Assembly (NCBI GenBank): GCA_002722955.1 | Contig: PBMZ01000176.1 | Coordinates: 1-39,297, forward strand | Reading direction: 5' to 3' | From: Planctomycetaceae bacterium | Lineage (GTDB): Bacteria > Planctomycetota > Planctomycetia > Planctomycetales > Planctomycetaceae | DNA: 39,297 bases | In this document: one piece after another, positions 19,001 through 26,828 of the stretch | Layout: each line of letters begins with the position of its first letter | Position numbering within the stretch: position 1 is the stretch's first letter | The notes under the pieces: generated by a model | Databases searched by the model: none | The model's input: the letters and a program-made list of their open reading frames with translations, nothing else | Told to the model about the DNA's origin: nothing | Program-made: the position numbers and the translations under genes

Positions 19001-19185
19001 AAATTGAGGTTGTCCGCGAATTACTTGCCAGCAGTCGAGAGATCTACGGGCGTGACAAATCGCTTGCGGAGAAGACGACCGCGGGAATTAAATTGCCCAA
19101 GCGTCTCGATCAAATTGAGTTCAGTGCCTGGACGTCGTTGGCGCGAGCGCTGATTAACCTGGATGAATTCATTACACGACCTTGA
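16030..19185 (+). CDS. PSCyt1-DUF1549-LamG-DUF1553 planctomycete cytochrome protein
   Basis: 1051 aa. A signal peptide (1-20, LIIAAVGGLAQTTNA) leads to a PSCyt1 domain with haem motif CYECH (Cys42, Cys45, His46) and DRMPPTGEGKPL. DUF1549 (PSCyt2, from about 145) includes VYLDLLGLPPT, DQARYADSDGYEKD and a second CAQCH at 339-343. A LamG/concanavalin-like domain is inserted at about 445-635 (FTCSAWFNPTD, ARLKPGQWQHVLFSYDG, DDIRIYDRVL). DUF1553 (PSD1, about 740-1030) carries RVYVNRVWQAYFGRGLV and the ending FSAWTSLARALINLDEF. Such proteins are exported and encoded beside DUF1501 proteins, as here; roles in polysaccharide processing are proposed for the family but not proven. The start is GTG 16030, with AGGA about 12 nt upstream. 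The frame is intact over 3.1 kb. Confidence 0.9.
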   Translation: MKFSTLIIAAVGGLAQTTNAQDRDVGKVDFVKQIRPILVAHCYECHSSKKSESGLRLDLRRRAFAGGDQATAIVPGKPESSELLKRIVSKDDDRMPPTGEGKPLSKQQVELIRRWIQQGAHWPKGSDAEDDEFTKHWAWQPLSQPTPPDVKDAAWTENGIDAFILSRLEAKGIKPSPRASRETLIRRVYLDLLGLPPTVEDWRRWTTNDSPNWYEQMVDALLASPHFGERWGRVWLDQARYADSDGYEKDRPRPQAYLYRDWVIDAINEDLPFDQFSIQQIAGDLIPNATPKVVSATGFHRNTLTNNEGGIDREEDRVKQTIDRLNTTFTVWMGLTVQCAQCHTHKYDPISQREYYQLYSFFNDADEASVTLDPTRTQIAQYESAVAQHKATLADKKHQFETAKQRLKQEQPEHERRLLARFPNGEATPPKNGLVTYFTVDDLKELPSKSNAAGNPTLAEGIVGKALNLNGNGQHIQIHDGPVFHADQSFTCSAWFNPTDATGAILTKINEPNKFRGIDFTSHRGELEVHLVDEWPKNAIKVTAKTARLKPGQWQHVLFSYDGSRKAAGVNLFINGEKIEAKIHYDTLVGDFTTPDPWRIGRRKQSAYAKGLLDDIRIYDRVLNDAEINLVAGKHDALAKVLRLLKTPADRRNEKQRSQIESYFIGDDPEASALRKEIRNLNTNPPKVQRDTAMSIQQRVQPRETYVHVRGEFLNKGVKVDIGTPAFLPEIQARSKRLDRLDLANWMMDEQNSLTPRVYVNRVWQAYFGRGLVNTDADFGTQGNRPTHPGLLDWLAGSLVRRDWSNKELHRSIVLSATYRQSSKLRPELLEIDPNNELLARQNRLRITAESVRDLSLSVSGLLEPRLKGPSVFPPLPAGVIELAFVDVINRGPWKVSTGADRYRRGLYTFFQRTSPYPMLSLFDAPDSNVTCTRRATSNTPLQALTVWNDPVFMECSQQLSLRLLTDDQDEAQRIEKAFVLCFARLPQAREIEVVRELLASSREIYGRDKSLAEKTTAGIKLPKRLDQIEFSAWTSLARALINLDEFITRP

Positions 19186-19193
19186 TGTCGTGT

Positions 19194-19252
19194 GTGGCGT
19201 AAGCTTCCAGCTTGCGACCCTGTCAGCTTCACAAGCTGAAAGCTTACGCCAC
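19194..19252. repeat. Inverted repeat between the cytochrome and DUF1501 genes
   Basis: The left arm GTGGCGTAAGCTT-CCAGCTTG (19194-19214) pairs with the right arm CAAGCTG-AAAGCTTACGCCAC (19232-19252) with one mismatch and a 17-nt spacer. The right-arm sequence recurs at 20935-20955, so this is a dispersed element. It lacks a T-run, so it is not a classic terminator, but as RNA it could form a hairpin in the mRNA between the two genes. Confidence 0.8.
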
Positions 19253-19281
19253 TTACTGAGAACTCAAACCAAAATCATCTC

Positions 19282-20733
19282 ATGTTCGAAAACATTGAAA
19301 TCGCTCGACGTCAATTCCTGACATCATCGGCCAGCGGCTTGGGTGCGGCGGCGTTGGTGAATCTTCTTGATGCCGATGGCTTTGCCGATTCGAAAGCCAA
19401 GTCACCGAATCCGTTGGCGCCACGGAACACGCATTATCCGGCTCGCGCGAAGAACGTCATCTTCATTTACCCGGCGGGCGGACCCAGCCAGCTTGAGTTA
19501 TTCGATCCGAAACCAGTTCTGACAAAACGATCGGGTGAACAGCTTCCTGATTCGTTGACGAAAGACGTTCGCTTTGCCTTCATCAAGAAAGACGCCAAGT
19601 TGATGGGCTCGAAGCGAGTCTTTCGTAAGCACGGTGAATGCGGGACGGAGCTGTCTGACTTGCTTCCTCATCTTAGTACGTGTGTCGACGACATCGCCTT
19701 CGTGCGGTCGATGCATACCGAGGCGTTCAATCATCACCCGGCCCAATTGATGCTGAGCACAGGCGTCCCGCGTTTTGGGCGTCCCAGCTTTGGGTCGTGG
19801 GTGCTGTATGGACTAGGCAGCGAGTCACAGAATCTGCCGGGCTACGTTGTGCTAACTGCGAACCGAGGCTCGAGCGGGGGAACATCGAATTGGACGAATG
19901 GCTTCTTGCCGTCAACTTATCAAGGCGTCGTCTTGCGGAGTCGTGGCGAACCAGTCTTAAACCTGAACTTGCCAGACTCCGTCTCTCGAGATCTCCAAGC
20001 CGCGAATCTCAACGCCATCAGCAAGCTCAACCAACTTCAGTTTGAACGCACGGCCGACCCGGAAATTGAAAGCCGCATTGCTTCGTATGAGCTTGCCTTT
20101 CGTATGCAAGCCGCCGCGCCGTCCGCACTGGACTTGTCGGAGGAGACGCAAGAGACACTAGACGCTTACGGAGTCGATCGCCCTGAACCGACCGATGTGA
20201 AGTCGCAAATCGGCGGTGGCAAGGATGTCTATAAGACGTTCGCTCGCAATTGTCTTTATGCGCGGCGGCTGATTGAACGCGGCGTGCGATTCGTCACGCT
20301 GATGCATGCTTCGTGGGATCAACACGGCCAACTGGCGTCCGCGCTGAGTTATAACGCGCGGATGTCCGATCAACCAATTGCTGCCTTAATCAAGGACCTG
20401 AAGCAACGCGGAATGTTGGACGATACGTTGATCGTCTTCGCTGGAGAGTTCGGCCGCACGCCATTGGCTCAAGGAAACGACGGTCGCGACCATCACCCTC
20501 AAGCCTTCACCGCTTGGATGGCTGGCGGCGGCGTTCGTGGCGGCCAAGTTTACGGACAGACCGACGATTTCGGTTGGCGGCCTCAAGAGAATCCCGTGCA
20601 CATCAACGACTTTCATGCCACGCTGCTGCATTTGCTTGGCATCGATCACGAACGGCTTTCGAAGAATTTCGGCGGTCTCGACGTAAGGCTCACCAATGTC
20701 GGCGGGAATGTGATTGAGGATTTGATCGCGTAG
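19282..20733 (+). CDS. DUF1501 family exported protein
   Basis: 483 aa. The N-terminus IARRQFLTSSASGLGAAALVNLL is a Tat-type signal (RRxFL, then a hydrophobic stretch, about residues 8-31), so the protein is probably exported folded. Family motifs: VIFIYPAGGPSQLELFDPKP (about 58-77), GTELSDLLPHLSTCVDD, SMHTEAFNHHPAQLMLSTG, FVTLMHASWDQHG, and DTLIVFAGEFGRTPLAQGNDGRDHHP near the C-terminus. DUF1501 resembles the alkaline-phosphatase/sulfatase superfamily (Asp/His-rich metal site), but no activity is established. It lies 96 nt behind the DUF1549/DUF1553 gene, the standard planctomycete pairing, and the two products probably act together in the envelope. ATG start at 19282. Confidence 0.9.
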   Translation: MFENIEIARRQFLTSSASGLGAAALVNLLDADGFADSKAKSPNPLAPRNTHYPARAKNVIFIYPAGGPSQLELFDPKPVLTKRSGEQLPDSLTKDVRFAFIKKDAKLMGSKRVFRKHGECGTELSDLLPHLSTCVDDIAFVRSMHTEAFNHHPAQLMLSTGVPRFGRPSFGSWVLYGLGSESQNLPGYVVLTANRGSSGGTSNWTNGFLPSTYQGVVLRSRGEPVLNLNLPDSVSRDLQAANLNAISKLNQLQFERTADPEIESRIASYELAFRMQAAAPSALDLSEETQETLDAYGVDRPEPTDVKSQIGGGKDVYKTFARNCLYARRLIERGVRFVTLMHASWDQHGQLASALSYNARMSDQPIAALIKDLKQRGMLDDTLIVFAGEFGRTPLAQGNDGRDHHPQAFTAWMAGGGVRGGQVYGQTDDFGWRPQENPVHINDFHATLLHLLGIDHERLSKNFGGLDVRLTNVGGNVIEDLIA

Positions 20734-20757
20734 AGGTGTTCGTGTTGAGACGAATTC

Positions 20758-20870
20758 CATGGTAACCCGACGCGTGAGCGAGGAACGCTAACCCGTGTTC
20801 GCAAACGATAATCATTGATTGCGGACGCGGGTTAGCGCCCCTCGCTCACGCTTCAGGTTACCTTGCCATG
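20758..20870. repeat. Long inverted repeat (GACGCGTGAGCGAGG family)
   Basis: The left arm 20761-20795 and right arm 20828-20862 are near-complementary over about 35 nt. Blocks GGTAACC, CGTGAGCGAGG and CGCTAACCCG match their partners with small internal mismatches, and CATGG/CCATG-like ends extend the pairing. It lies in the 366-nt gap between the DUF1501 gene and leuS. An 18-nt core (CCCGACGCGTGAGCGAGG) recurs at 32384-32401 in another palindrome. Confidence 0.85.
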
Positions 20871-20934
20871 AACAAACACCGCGAAGTAAGTCTCACTTAG
20901 CCTCCGCGCCCGGCACACGAAACCATCAGATCTG

Positions 20935-20955
20935 CAAGCTGGAAGCTTACGCCAC
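20935..20955. repeat. Half copy of the GTGGCGTAAGCTT element
   Basis: This 21-nt stretch (CAAGCTGGAAGC followed by TTACGCCAC) matches the arms of the inverted repeat at 19194-19252, but no opposing arm is close by, so it is a solo half-element. The rest of the gap to leuS contains only the leuS ribosome-binding site. Confidence 0.7.
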
Positions 20956-21099
20956 TAGCCTTGAGCCAAATGAGATCAGATGCAATCATTGCCGATTCCC
21001 ACGCGCCGCGGTCTTGGTGAGATAGTGATTTCGAACCCAATTCGCGGTCCTGTGTCTTCTAAAGAACTATTGAAAAGCCGATACGCTTGAGGTGGCCTG

Positions 21100-24027
21100 A
21101 TGCCCCGTTATGACTCGAAACGCATTGAAACCAAATGGCAGGAATACTGGGACGCGAACGAAACGTTTCGCACCGGTGATTTTGATCCCAGCAAAGAAAA
21201 ACTCTACGTGCTGGACATGTTTCCTTACCCGTCCGGCAACGGGTTGCACGTCGGGCACCCTGAAGGTTACACGGCCACCGATATCACTTGCCGCTACAAT
21301 CGCATGCGCGGCAAACAGGTGTTGCACCCGATGGGGTGGGACGCCTTCGGTTTGCCCGCCGAGCAACACGCCATCGCCACCGGCACGCATCCGCGCGTCA
21401 CGACTCAGAAGAACATCGACACGTTTCGGCGACAGTTGAAAATGCTGGGCTTCAGCTACGACTGGAGTTGTGAGATTTCGACCACTGATCCCGCGTACTT
21501 TCGATGGACGCAGTGGATTTTCTTGCAACTGTTCGATTCGTGGTACGACGAAGAATTCGAGTGGACCGATTGCAACGAGAAAGTTCGCAAGGGCAAGGGT
21601 CGGCCGATCTCGGAATTGGCGATTCCCGACGAAGTCACCGAGCAGGGCGATGAAGCAGTGCGGCGGTTTCAGGATAAGCACCGTTTGGCCTACCAACACG
21701 AGGCACCCGTTAACTGGTGTCCGAACTTGGGCACTGTGTTAGCGAACGAGGAAATCATCGATGGCTTGAGCGAACGCGGCGGGCATCCCGTCGAGCGAAT
21801 TCCGTTGCGGCAGTGGATGCTCCGAATCACGTCGTACGCGGAACGCTTGCTGGACGAATTGGACGAGGTCAAGTGGCCCGAGTCCATCAAATTGCTGCAG
21901 CGAAATTGGATCGGCCGCAGCGAGGGAGCCGAGGTCGACTTTTACGTTGGCGGCACGGACACCGACGACTTGGGCTCAGCCTTCCAAACATGGAAACAAG
22001 CCCGCGGCGAGAGCAGCTTTCCGGTCGAGCCCGGTGATGACGTTCTGCGAATTTATACAACGCGGCCGGATACGCTGTTCGGGGCAACATTCATGGTGAT
22101 TGCGCCCGAACATCCGTTCGTCTCGCGGTTGACCACCGATGATCGCCGTGAAGCCGTCGAGAAATATTGCCACCAAGCCTCGTTGAAGAGCGACTTGGAC
22201 CGCACGGACTTGGCGAAAGAAAAAACGGGCGTCTTCACGGGTGCGTATGCGATCAACCCGGTCAATGGGGCTCACGTACCGATTTGGGTCGCTGATTATG
22301 TTTTGATCAGTTACGGCACCGGCGCGATCATGGCTGTTCCCGGCCACGATTTGCGGGATTGGGAGTTTGCTGTTGAGTTTGAAATTCCCATCATCCAAGT
22401 CATCGAGCCTCCCGAGGACTACGAATACAGCAAAGAGGAAAAGGCACTGCAACGGGAAGTTACCGAGGGCGAAATGGAGATGCCGTGTGCTTGTTGGGGC
22501 TCGGCAGTGAACTCGGGCGATTACAACGGACAACCGTCGAAAGACTTCAAGCGGCAAATCACCGATGACTTGGCTTCGATCGGTTTGGGAAAACGGGCCA
22601 TCAATTATCGATTGCGCGATTGGTTGTTCAGCCGTCAGCACTTCTGGGGCGAGCCGTTTCCGATTTGGCACGAATTGGATGACGACGGCAACCGGACCGG
22701 ATTGATGCGAACGGACGCCGAGGATTCGTTGCCCGCTAAATTGCCCGAGAACTTCGAATTCAAACCGCACGGGCGGCCCGATCCGCCATTGGCCGAAGCT
22801 CCCGACGAGTGGTTGTACAAGACCGACGAAGACGGCACTCGGTTGATGCGCGAAACCAACAGTATGCCGCAGTGGGCGGGGTCTTGCTGGTATTACATCC
22901 GATTTACAGATTCGAAGAACGATGAGTTCTTGGCGGCTCCTGAGATTCAAAAGCATTGGTTGCCGGTCGACTTATACATCGGCGGCGCCGAGCACGCGGT
23001 CTTGCACTTGTTGTACGCGCGGTTCTGGCACAAGTTGCTGTTCGATCGCGGTCACGTCAGCACGGCCGAGCCATTTCAGCGGTTGGTCAACCAAGGCATG
23101 ATCTTGGGCGAGGCGGAATTGTCCGGCTACAAAGATCAAGCGGGTCAATGGGTCTCGGCCAAACAGGTCAAAGACGGCAACGACGGCAAAACCAAGATCA
23201 ATAAGAGAAGTGGCGAAGAAGTCACTGCCGTTAAGTTGGAAACAACCGACGTCGAGAAAAAGGGCGAGAACTTCGTCTTGGCCGAAGACAAGAACATCGT
23301 CGTCGATAGCCGAGCGTACAAAATGTCCAAATCCCGCGGCAACGTGATCAATCCCGATGACATCGTCGCGGACTACGGAGCCGACGCCTTGCGGATGTAC
23401 GAAATGTTCATGGGGCCATTGGAGCAAGTAAAGCCCTGGAGCATGAGTGGCGTTGAAGGCGTCTACCGATTCCTAGGAAAAGTCTGGCGCATGATCGTCG
23501 ATGAACGCGCCGAGGAAATCACGTTGAACTCGGCGATCCAGGATGTCGAACCGGACGAGGATCAACAGCGGATCTTGCACAAGACGATCAAAGCCGTCAC
23601 CGACGACATCGAAAAGCTGTCGTTCAACACAGCCATCAGCCGAATGATGGAATTCGTCAACAAAATCGGCCAAGCCGAACCGAGGCCGAGATCCTTAATG
23701 GATCCCTTCGTGTTATTGCTGAGCCCCTTTGCCCCGCATATCGCCGAAGAGTGTTGGCAATTATTGGGGCACGAGAACACGTTGGCCTACGAAGCTTGGC
23801 CCGAATTCGACGAGAGCAAGATCGCCGAAGCCGAGATCGAGATCCCCGTGCAAGTCAGCAACAAGATCCGCGGCAAGATCAAGATCCCGGCAACCGCCGC
23901 CCCGGCAACAGTTCAAGAGATCGCTCAAGCCGACGAAGCCATCGCCAAACACCTGCAAGGCAAACAGATCATCAAAGTCGTGATTCCGCCAGGAAATCGC
24001 TTGGTGAATTTTGTTGTGAAGGGATAG
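21100..24027 (+). CDS. leuS: Leucyl-tRNA synthetase
   Basis: 975 aa, longer than the roughly 860 aa of E. coli LeuRS. This class I synthetase charges tRNA-Leu with leucine in the cytoplasm. Seen: [13 protein letters not shown] with the HIGH-type motif HVGH at 50-53; the CP1 editing domain including [20 protein letters not shown] and [32 protein letters not shown]; and KMSKSRGN at 741-748. Extra length lies in a lysine-rich, charged insertion before KMSKS ([17 protein letters not shown], about 690-735), consistent with the variable leucine-specific domain. The C-terminal anticodon and tail domains are present ([18 protein letters not shown]). A clear GAGGTGG ribosome-binding site at 21089-21095 fixes ATG 21100. 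The frame is intact throughout. Confidence 0.98.
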   Translation: MPRYDSKRIETKWQEYWDANETFRTGDFDPSKEKLYVLDMFPYPSGNGLHVGHPEGYTATDITCRYNRMRGKQVLHPMGWDAFGLPAEQHAIATGTHPRVTTQKNIDTFRRQLKMLGFSYDWSCEISTTDPAYFRWTQWIFLQLFDSWYDEEFEWTDCNEKVRKGKGRPISELAIPDEVTEQGDEAVRRFQDKHRLAYQHEAPVNWCPNLGTVLANEEIIDGLSERGGHPVERIPLRQWMLRITSYAERLLDELDEVKWPESIKLLQRNWIGRSEGAEVDFYVGGTDTDDLGSAFQTWKQARGESSFPVEPGDDVLRIYTTRPDTLFGATFMVIAPEHPFVSRLTTDDRREAVEKYCHQASLKSDLDRTDLAKEKTGVFTGAYAINPVNGAHVPIWVADYVLISYGTGAIMAVPGHDLRDWEFAVEFEIPIIQVIEPPEDYEYSKEEKALQREVTEGEMEMPCACWGSAVNSGDYNGQPSKDFKRQITDDLASIGLGKRAINYRLRDWLFSRQHFWGEPFPIWHELDDDGNRTGLMRTDAEDSLPAKLPENFEFKPHGRPDPPLAEAPDEWLYKTDEDGTRLMRETNSMPQWAGSCWYYIRFTDSKNDEFLAAPEIQKHWLPVDLYIGGAEHAVLHLLYARFWHKLLFDRGHVSTAEPFQRLVNQGMILGEAELSGYKDQAGQWVSAKQVKDGNDGKTKINKRSGEEVTAVKLETTDVEKKGENFVLAEDKNIVVDSRAYKMSKSRGNVINPDDIVADYGADALRMYEMFMGPLEQVKPWSMSGVEGVYRFLGKVWRMIVDERAEEITLNSAIQDVEPDEDQQRILHKTIKAVTDDIEKLSFNTAISRMMEFVNKIGQAEPRPRSLMDPFVLLLSPFAPHIAEECWQLLGHENTLAYEAWPEFDESKIAEAEIEIPVQVSNKIRGKIKIPATAAPATVQEIAQADEAIAKHLQGKQIIKVVIPPGNRLVNFVVKG

Positions 24028-24038
24028 CAGTGATCAAA

Positions 24039-24153
24039 GTAGCCACCACGCTCCGCGTGATGAGCCTTTCTTGTGAAAGCGTGATTCGCAAGGTGTGCGT
24101 TCCCCTTTTCAAGGCTTGAGACGAAGGCTCGTCTCTCGGAGAGAGACGGCTAC
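24039..24153. repeat. Composite inverted-repeat element after leuS
   Basis: The stretch begins GTAGCC and ends GGCTAC. Inside it is a perfect GAGACGA/TCGTCTC hairpin at 24118-24135 and further self-complementary pieces (TCTCGGAGAGA). It carries no open frame with features and looks like one of the dispersed intergenic palindromic elements of this genome. Confidence 0.6.
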
Positions 24154-24168
24154 TTTGTGACCGTGGTC

Positions 24169-24208
24169 AAAAAAAAGACGGCGAGCGCAATGCTCGCCGT
24201 CTTTTTTT
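24169..24208. terminator. Strong bidirectional intrinsic terminator
   Basis: The perfect 10-bp stem GACGGCGAGC (24177-24186) / GCTCGCCGTC (24192-24201) has a 5-nt loop, flanked by a run of eight A and a run of seven T. It ends leuS on the plus strand and the small membrane protein gene on the minus strand. Confidence 0.95.
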
Positions 24209-24231
24209 CTTCTTGAGACTTCGTGTGTGCC

Positions 24232-24522
24232 TTAGGCGGCGCCGACGAGGCTCTCTTCGCGAATGGCGGGAGCCGGTTCGCTGACGACTTCTTCGACAGC
24301 CGTCGTTTGTGTGTTCGCCAACTTGGCAGCGCGAGCTTTGCGACCGTTGGCTTCAGTTTGATTCATCGTAGCCACGAAGCCGCCAGTAATGATCGCCTGC
24401 AGTCCGACATACATCAGAATCGCCAGGCCGTGAAGTGCCCAGCAAGCTGACGCCCAGACGGCGAGGCTCACAGTGATCATCGTGCTCAGTTTTGGTTTGC
24501 AAATGAGTTCGGTAAGTTTCAT
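24232..24522 (-). CDS. Small membrane protein (96 aa)
   Basis: No family recognised. From the chosen start (MKLTELICKPK) the protein has two likely membrane helices, about residues 13-30 (MITVSLAVWASACWALHG) and 33-50 (ILMYVGLQAIITGGFVA). A charged, Ala/Glu-rich cytoplasmic-type tail follows (EANGRKARAAKLANTQ, then VEEVVSEPAPAIREE). ATG 24522 is preferred over one eight codons upstream because AAGGGG lies just before it. It sits alone, ending at the terminator shared with leuS, so expression is probably independent. Function unknown; it could be a regulator or accessory subunit of a membrane complex. Confidence 0.65.
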   Translation of the reverse strand: MKLTELICKPKLSTMITVSLAVWASACWALHGLAILMYVGLQAIITGGFVATMNQTEANGRKARAAKLANTQTTAVEEVVSEPAPAIREESLVGAA

Positions 24523-25086
24523 GGTAATTCCCCTTGCGTTGTCCACCGACCGTTTGATTTATATGTCAGCCCCAGGTGGTTGCCGCCGCGATATACAACT
24601 CAAGGGCCAGAAAACTGAGCCGGTGATGGGAATGTGCCGGTTTTGATTGCAAGAAAGAAATTCTATGCCGGCAAGCCGATGGATCAGGCCCAGTTTCCAC
24701 GGTCATCGTCGTCGGCAATCTTCAGGCTAAGCCGGTTTTTCCGTTTTTCAGTCAGAGTTCTGTGAGTTCTCGCGGATGCTCGGGATGGTGCGGCAACTGC
24801 AGTTGAGTCCCCGCCAGCTTGATCGCCAGGTAGACTGGGCAAAGAATACAAGCTAGTAAGCTCAGGAGTGTTGCGTTAACGCATCATTGAGATGGGAGTC
24901 GGTCGACAAAATCTATTCTTCCATTCGTCTGTAAACACCCGCAAAATTGATTCAAATTGCCAGAACACGCTATCGTGTGCTCAGATAACTTGTTGTCTTC
25001 TGTCAAGGCGCGGAAAGAATGCGGGCGCAACGCCGTCTGACGTACAAATTGTAAATCGCAGTTCCCGCTTCGAAACGGATATTGCC
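24523..25086. other. Intergenic region, no gene recognised
   Basis: About 560 bases lie between two divergent small membrane protein genes. A plus frame runs back to 24892, ahead of the downstream gene, but its first 65 codons are Cys/Arg/Ser-rich and look non-coding. Promoters in both directions are expected; none could be defined. Confidence 0.4.
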
Positions 25087-25422
25087 ATGCGGTTTCGAAT
25101 TGCCTTGGTTTGTGTAACGTCCGCATTGTTGATTTACTCTGTTTTTACCAATTGTGAAATTCGTCGAGCCATGGCGCCTTTCGTGTATGAAGTCGGCGGG
25201 AAAATGCACTTTCACGTTAAGGGAGGACTTAGCGATAGTGAGAGAGCCGCAGCATTCGGATTTATTCGCCGTTGGCATTGGTGGAACGAATGCCTCGCCT
25301 TTCTCTCAGTTTTGCTAGCCTGTCAGATTGTCGACATCCTTCGAGTCGTCTTTAAGCGGATGGTTTTCGTAGTGTCGATCGAAAGTGAGCGCAGCACAGG
25401 TTCTGTGCGTGAAAATACCTAA
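25087..25422 (+). CDS. Small two-helix membrane hypothetical protein (111 aa)
   Basis: The frame is open from 24892, but ATG 25087 (MRFRIALVCVTSALLIYS) begins with a proper membrane or signal segment, so it was chosen. A second hydrophobic helix lies at about 70-90 (CLAFLSVLLACQIVDIL). Between them is a short outside loop (FVYEVGGKMHFHVKGG). No named family recognised. There is no strong ribosome-binding site, which lowers confidence. The next gene starts 36 nt downstream on the same strand and is also a membrane protein, so they may form an operon with the DtxR-type regulator behind. Confidence 0.45.
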   Translation: MRFRIALVCVTSALLIYSVFTNCEIRRAMAPFVYEVGGKMHFHVKGGLSDSERAAAFGFIRRWHWWNECLAFLSVLLACQIVDILRVVFKRMVFVVSIESERSTGSVRENT

Positions 25423-25458
25423 GATGGACTTGTTCGAATTCACACATCGGATTGTTGA

Positions 25459-25932
25459 ATGAATAGTTTGTGCTGGGTTCTGGCCCGCTTTTTGACTTCA
25501 ACATGGGTTGGAGCGGCGACATTGTTCGTTATCACCGGAGTGCGCCAGATCCGTCACCCCGAGTTCGATTCCGCCACTCGCAGCTTGTTGGCGGCCGTGC
25601 GTTTCCCTGCTTATTACGCGTTCGGCATGTCGTGCCTGGTCATCGCCGCCAATTGTGCGCTCTTTTGCCTGTTAAAGGATCGCGGCAACCGAGGGCTCAA
25701 AACGGCCGCGTTTCTGCTATTTGGTGCCATTGGTTTGATGGTGGTGGATTGGATTTGGATTTACCTACCATTGAGCGAAATGAATTTAATGGACCCTCGT
25801 CCTGCCGAGTTTCACTCGTATCACAAAGCATCGATGTATATCAATTTTGGGGGACTTGCATGTACACTGGCATCCGCGATGCTATTGTGTCGACCTCAAC
25901 TCACCACCGGCGACGACGACCAACGTAAGTAA
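25459..25932 (+). CDS. Four-helix membrane protein, resembling DUF4149/TMEM205-type proteins
   Basis: 157 aa with four hydrophobic segments: about 5-25 (WVLARFLTSTWVGAATLFVI), 48-72 (AYYAFGMSCLVIAANCALF), 80-100 (TAAFLLFGAIGLMVVDWIW) and 128-146 (INFGGLACTLASAMLLC). An N-terminal TWxGA, an extracellular loop before HKASMYIN and a short charged tail resemble DUF4149-like four-helix proteins, but this is a loose match by eye. The stop is 10 nt before the DtxR-family gene, so they are almost certainly co-transcribed. That pairing suggests a link to metal status or transport, which is inference. The start ATG 25459 lacks a strong ribosome-binding site. Confidence 0.65.
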   Translation: MNSLCWVLARFLTSTWVGAATLFVITGVRQIRHPEFDSATRSLLAAVRFPAYYAFGMSCLVIAANCALFCLLKDRGNRGLKTAAFLLFGAIGLMVVDWIWIYLPLSEMNLMDPRPAEFHSYHKASMYINFGGLACTLASAMLLCRPQLTTGDDDQRK

Positions 25933-25942
25933 TTCCCCTCCC

Positions 25943-26611
25943 ATGCCCAGCCTGACCGTCGAAAACTACCTCAAAGCCATCCTGCAGATCACGACGCAGG
26001 AAGAGAGCGAGACGGTCTCGACAGGCAAGTTGGCGCAAGCGATGAGGGTCTCGCCGGGGACAGTCACCAGCATGCTGAAGGCGCTGAGCGATTCTGGGTT
26101 GGCGGAATACAAGCCGTATTCGGGCGTGACGCTGACCGAGTCCGGGCGTCTTTTGGCGTTGCGAATGCTGCGACGGCACCGCTTGATCGAGCTTTTCTTG
26201 GTGAAAACTCTGGGCCTGAGTTGGGATTTGGTGCACGAAGAAGCTGAGAACATGGAACACGCCGTGAGCGATTTCTTGATCGATCGCATCGACGAGTTCC
26301 TCGGTTTCCCACCAACCGACCCTCACGGCGACCCGATTCCCAGCGCTGACGGCGATATGCGAGCCGACACACTCTCGGCGGTGCCACTTTCGCAGTGCAA
26401 TGCCGAGACGAGCATTCGTTTTGTCCGCGTCACGAACCAAGACCCGGATTTCTTGCGGTACTTGACCGATGAAGGCGTGTCCGTTGGCAAGCTGGCCACG
26501 ATCAACGAGAACAACGCGAAAGCAGGCGTGATTCATTTTGAGTTGGAAGAGCACGCTGTCACGATGGGGCATTCGGCAGCGAGTCATTTGTTGGTGGAAA
26601 GCGTGAGCTAG
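25943..26611 (+). CDS. DtxR/MntR-family metal-dependent transcriptional regulator
   Basis: 222 aa. The N-terminal winged helix has MPSLTVENYLKAILQI, STGKLAQAMRVSPGTVTSMLKALSDSGLAEY (about 27-57) and the wing YSGVTLTESG. The metal-binding and dimerisation region follows, RRHRLIELFLVKTLGLSWDLVHEEAENMEHAVS (about 73-105), with the His/Glu residues typical of the family. GFPPTDPHGDPIPS is a family hallmark. The C-terminal part (about 150-215, SVGKLATINENN, HAVTMGHSAASHL) resembles the FeoA/SH3-like domain. Such regulators bind Mn2+ or Fe2+ and repress uptake genes. ATG 25943 was chosen over an upstream start that would overlap the previous gene, because the family begins here. It is in an apparent operon with the four-helix membrane protein. 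Confidence 0.9.
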   Translation: MPSLTVENYLKAILQITTQEESETVSTGKLAQAMRVSPGTVTSMLKALSDSGLAEYKPYSGVTLTESGRLLALRMLRRHRLIELFLVKTLGLSWDLVHEEAENMEHAVSDFLIDRIDEFLGFPPTDPHGDPIPSADGDMRADTLSAVPLSQCNAETSIRFVRVTNQDPDFLRYLTDEGVSVGKLATINENNAKAGVIHFELEEHAVTMGHSAASHLLVESVS

Positions 26612-26643
26612 GTCCAGTGCTTGTCGGGCTGGTACAGTTGGGC

Positions 26644-26695
26644 GTAGCTTCCGTCGCCAGACGGCAGATGTCCACGCTCTGACGAGCGTAGCTAC
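26644..26695. repeat. Imperfect inverted repeat downstream of the DtxR-type gene
   Basis: A GCGTAGCT...GTCGCCAGA left side is roughly complementary to the CTGACGAGCGTAGCTAC right side with several mismatches. It lacks a T-run. It resembles the other intergenic palindromic elements in the window and may be a degenerate member of that class. Confidence 0.45.
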
Positions 26696-26828
26696 ATCAA
26701 ATTGCACCACGTCAAATTGACCACTCCGAGAATTCCTTGCTTGGCTTTGACAAGGGACTTCTGGCGAATTCCACTACTTTGTGAAGCCACATTCGTATTA
26801 CTACAAGACATCACGACAGGTAGGGCGT

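Noticed and set aside
21976..22956. 326-codon minus-strand frame inside leuS
   Set aside because: It is an antisense shadow; leuS on the plus strand is unmistakable and continuous.
25901..26710. 269-codon minus-strand frame
   Set aside because: It is antisense to the DtxR-family gene and lacks protein-like features.
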